Assembly: GCA_016791005.1 (NCBI GenBank)
Contig: JAEUNY010000173.1
Location: 30,274-94,273, forward strand
Origin: Zoogloeaceae bacterium
GTDB taxonomy: Bacteria; Pseudomonadota; Gammaproteobacteria; Burkholderiales; Rhodocyclaceae
Reading direction: 5' to 3'
DNA length: 64,000 bases
Shown: positions 62,974-64,000 of the stretch, piece after piece
Numbering within the stretch: the stretch's first letter is position 1
Layout: each line of letters starts with the position of its first letter
Made by a program: the position numbers and the translations under genes
The notes under the pieces: model-generated
What the model saw: only the letters and a program-made list of their open reading frames with translations
Database searches by the model: none
Told to the model about the DNA's origin: nothing

Positions 62974-63564
62974 ATGTCGCAGAAGGACCCTCAGGAATCC
63001 CTCGCACCCGAACTCGAGTCACACGTCGAAAGCGCGCAATTGTCTCCAGATGCTACCGGCGCGGAGCAAGCCCCACCCCATCAAGCCGATCCTGACGTCA
63101 TCCCCAGTCTGACCGAGTCCCTCCGGCAAGCCGAATTGAAGGCGGCCGAGCATTATGACGCATGGCTGCGGGCCAAGGCGGAAACCGAAAATGTCCGGCG
63201 TCGGGCTCAGGACGATATCGCCAAGGCGAGCAAGTTCGCCGCGGAAAAATTTGCCCAGGCTATGCTGCCGGTCAAGGACAGCCTGGAGGCCGCCCTGGCC
63301 AACGACAACACCAGCATCGATACCCTTCGCGAGGGCGTCGAACTGACCTTGAAGCAGTTGAGCTCGGCCTTCACCGGCGCGGGCCTTCAGGAAGAAGCCC
63401 CGGCCGGGCAGAAGTTCGATCCCAACAAGCACCAGGCCATCAGCGCCCTCGAAGCCGATGGTGAGCCCAACACGGTCCTGAATGTGCTGCAAAAGGGGTA
63501 TCTCCTGAATGAGCGGGTCATCCGGCCGGCTCTAGTGATCGTCTCCAAAGCCAAAAGCGCCTGA
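62974..63564 (+). CDS. grpE: Nucleotide exchange factor GrpE
   Basis: Co-chaperone that releases ADP from DnaK, 196 aa. An acidic, disordered N-terminus (to about residue 50) is followed by the long dimerising helix ([28 protein letters not shown], split motif) and the C-terminal beta domain with [13 protein letters not shown] and [21 protein letters not shown], the GrpE signature. GGGAG lies 8-9 nt before the ATG. dnaK follows after 95 nt. Confidence 0.97.
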   Translation: MSQKDPQESLAPELESHVESAQLSPDATGAEQAPPHQADPDVIPSLTESLRQAELKAAEHYDAWLRAKAETENVRRRAQDDIAKASKFAAEKFAQAMLPVKDSLEAALANDNTSIDTLREGVELTLKQLSSAFTGAGLQEEAPAGQKFDPNKHQAISALEADGEPNTVLNVLQKGYLLNERVIRPALVIVSKAKSA

Positions 63565-63635
63565 TCGCGCCTTGAAACCCCACTGCGGACCCCCATATTC
63601 CAGGCAAGACGCAGCCGCCATCACCGGCTGATTAA

Positions 63636-64000
<365 letters not shown>

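Overview
The window is a typical betaproteobacterial chromosome segment (order Rhodocyclales or Nitrosomonadales is my best guess; genus not determinable). Supporting signs are the neighbourhoods rpoE-rseA-rseB / nadB / fabF-acpP-fabG-fabD-fabH-plsX-rpmF-yceD, tpiA-secG-tRNA-Leu-nuoA to nuoN, yhbY / rlmE-ftsH-folP-glmM, DUF4149-greA-carB-carA-dapB-bamE / fur, and recN-nadK / hrcA-hemH ... grpE-dnaK. No insertion sequence, prophage, integrase or CRISPR array was seen. Both edges cut genes: rseB on the left and dnaK on the right.

Layout. 1-2.1 kb: sigma-E with its anti-sigma system, read leftward from a recognisable sigma-E promoter. 2.2-4.3 kb: nadB convergent with a YgfX-like membrane protein gene. 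4.2-10.4 kb: fatty-acid synthesis cluster with L32 and YceD. 10.5-14 kb: Maf, an RsmI paralog, a Rieske protein, a Gph-type phosphatase and RluC. 14.2-22 kb: RNase E, a tyrosine phosphatase, UvrB, an aromatic aminotransferase and a Nudix hydrolase. 22.1-36.7 kb: complete 14-gene complex I operon, clearly lower in GC than its surroundings and closed by a good intrinsic terminator. 36.8-38 kb: tRNA-Leu(GAG), secG, tpiA. 38.1-42 kb: pstSCAB behind a Pho box. 42-47 kb: glmM, folP, ftsH, rlmE. 47-54.4 kb: yhbY, DUF4149, greA, carBA, dapB, bamE. 54.5-58.7 kb: fur, recN, nadK, hrcA. 58.7-64 kb: hemH, a small holin-like membrane protein, an AP2-domain protein, trxC, a serine/threonine kinase fused to a cyclic-nucleotide-binding-like domain, grpE and dnaK.

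How the genes work together. Three stress circuits are visible: sigma-E (rpoE autoregulation), PhoB (pstSCAB) and sigma-32 (strong candidate before grpE, weaker ones before trxC and ftsH). The rest is core metabolism: membrane lipid supply, NAD synthesis and phosphorylation, respiration, arginine/pyrimidine and lysine precursors, folate, haem and cell-wall sugar. The least ordinary part is 60.2-62.8 kb, where a bacterial AP2/ERF-like DNA-binding protein and a kinase/cNMP-domain fusion sit between hemH and grpE-dnaK. The remaining points of interest are mostly leader hairpins and terminators overlapping translation starts.
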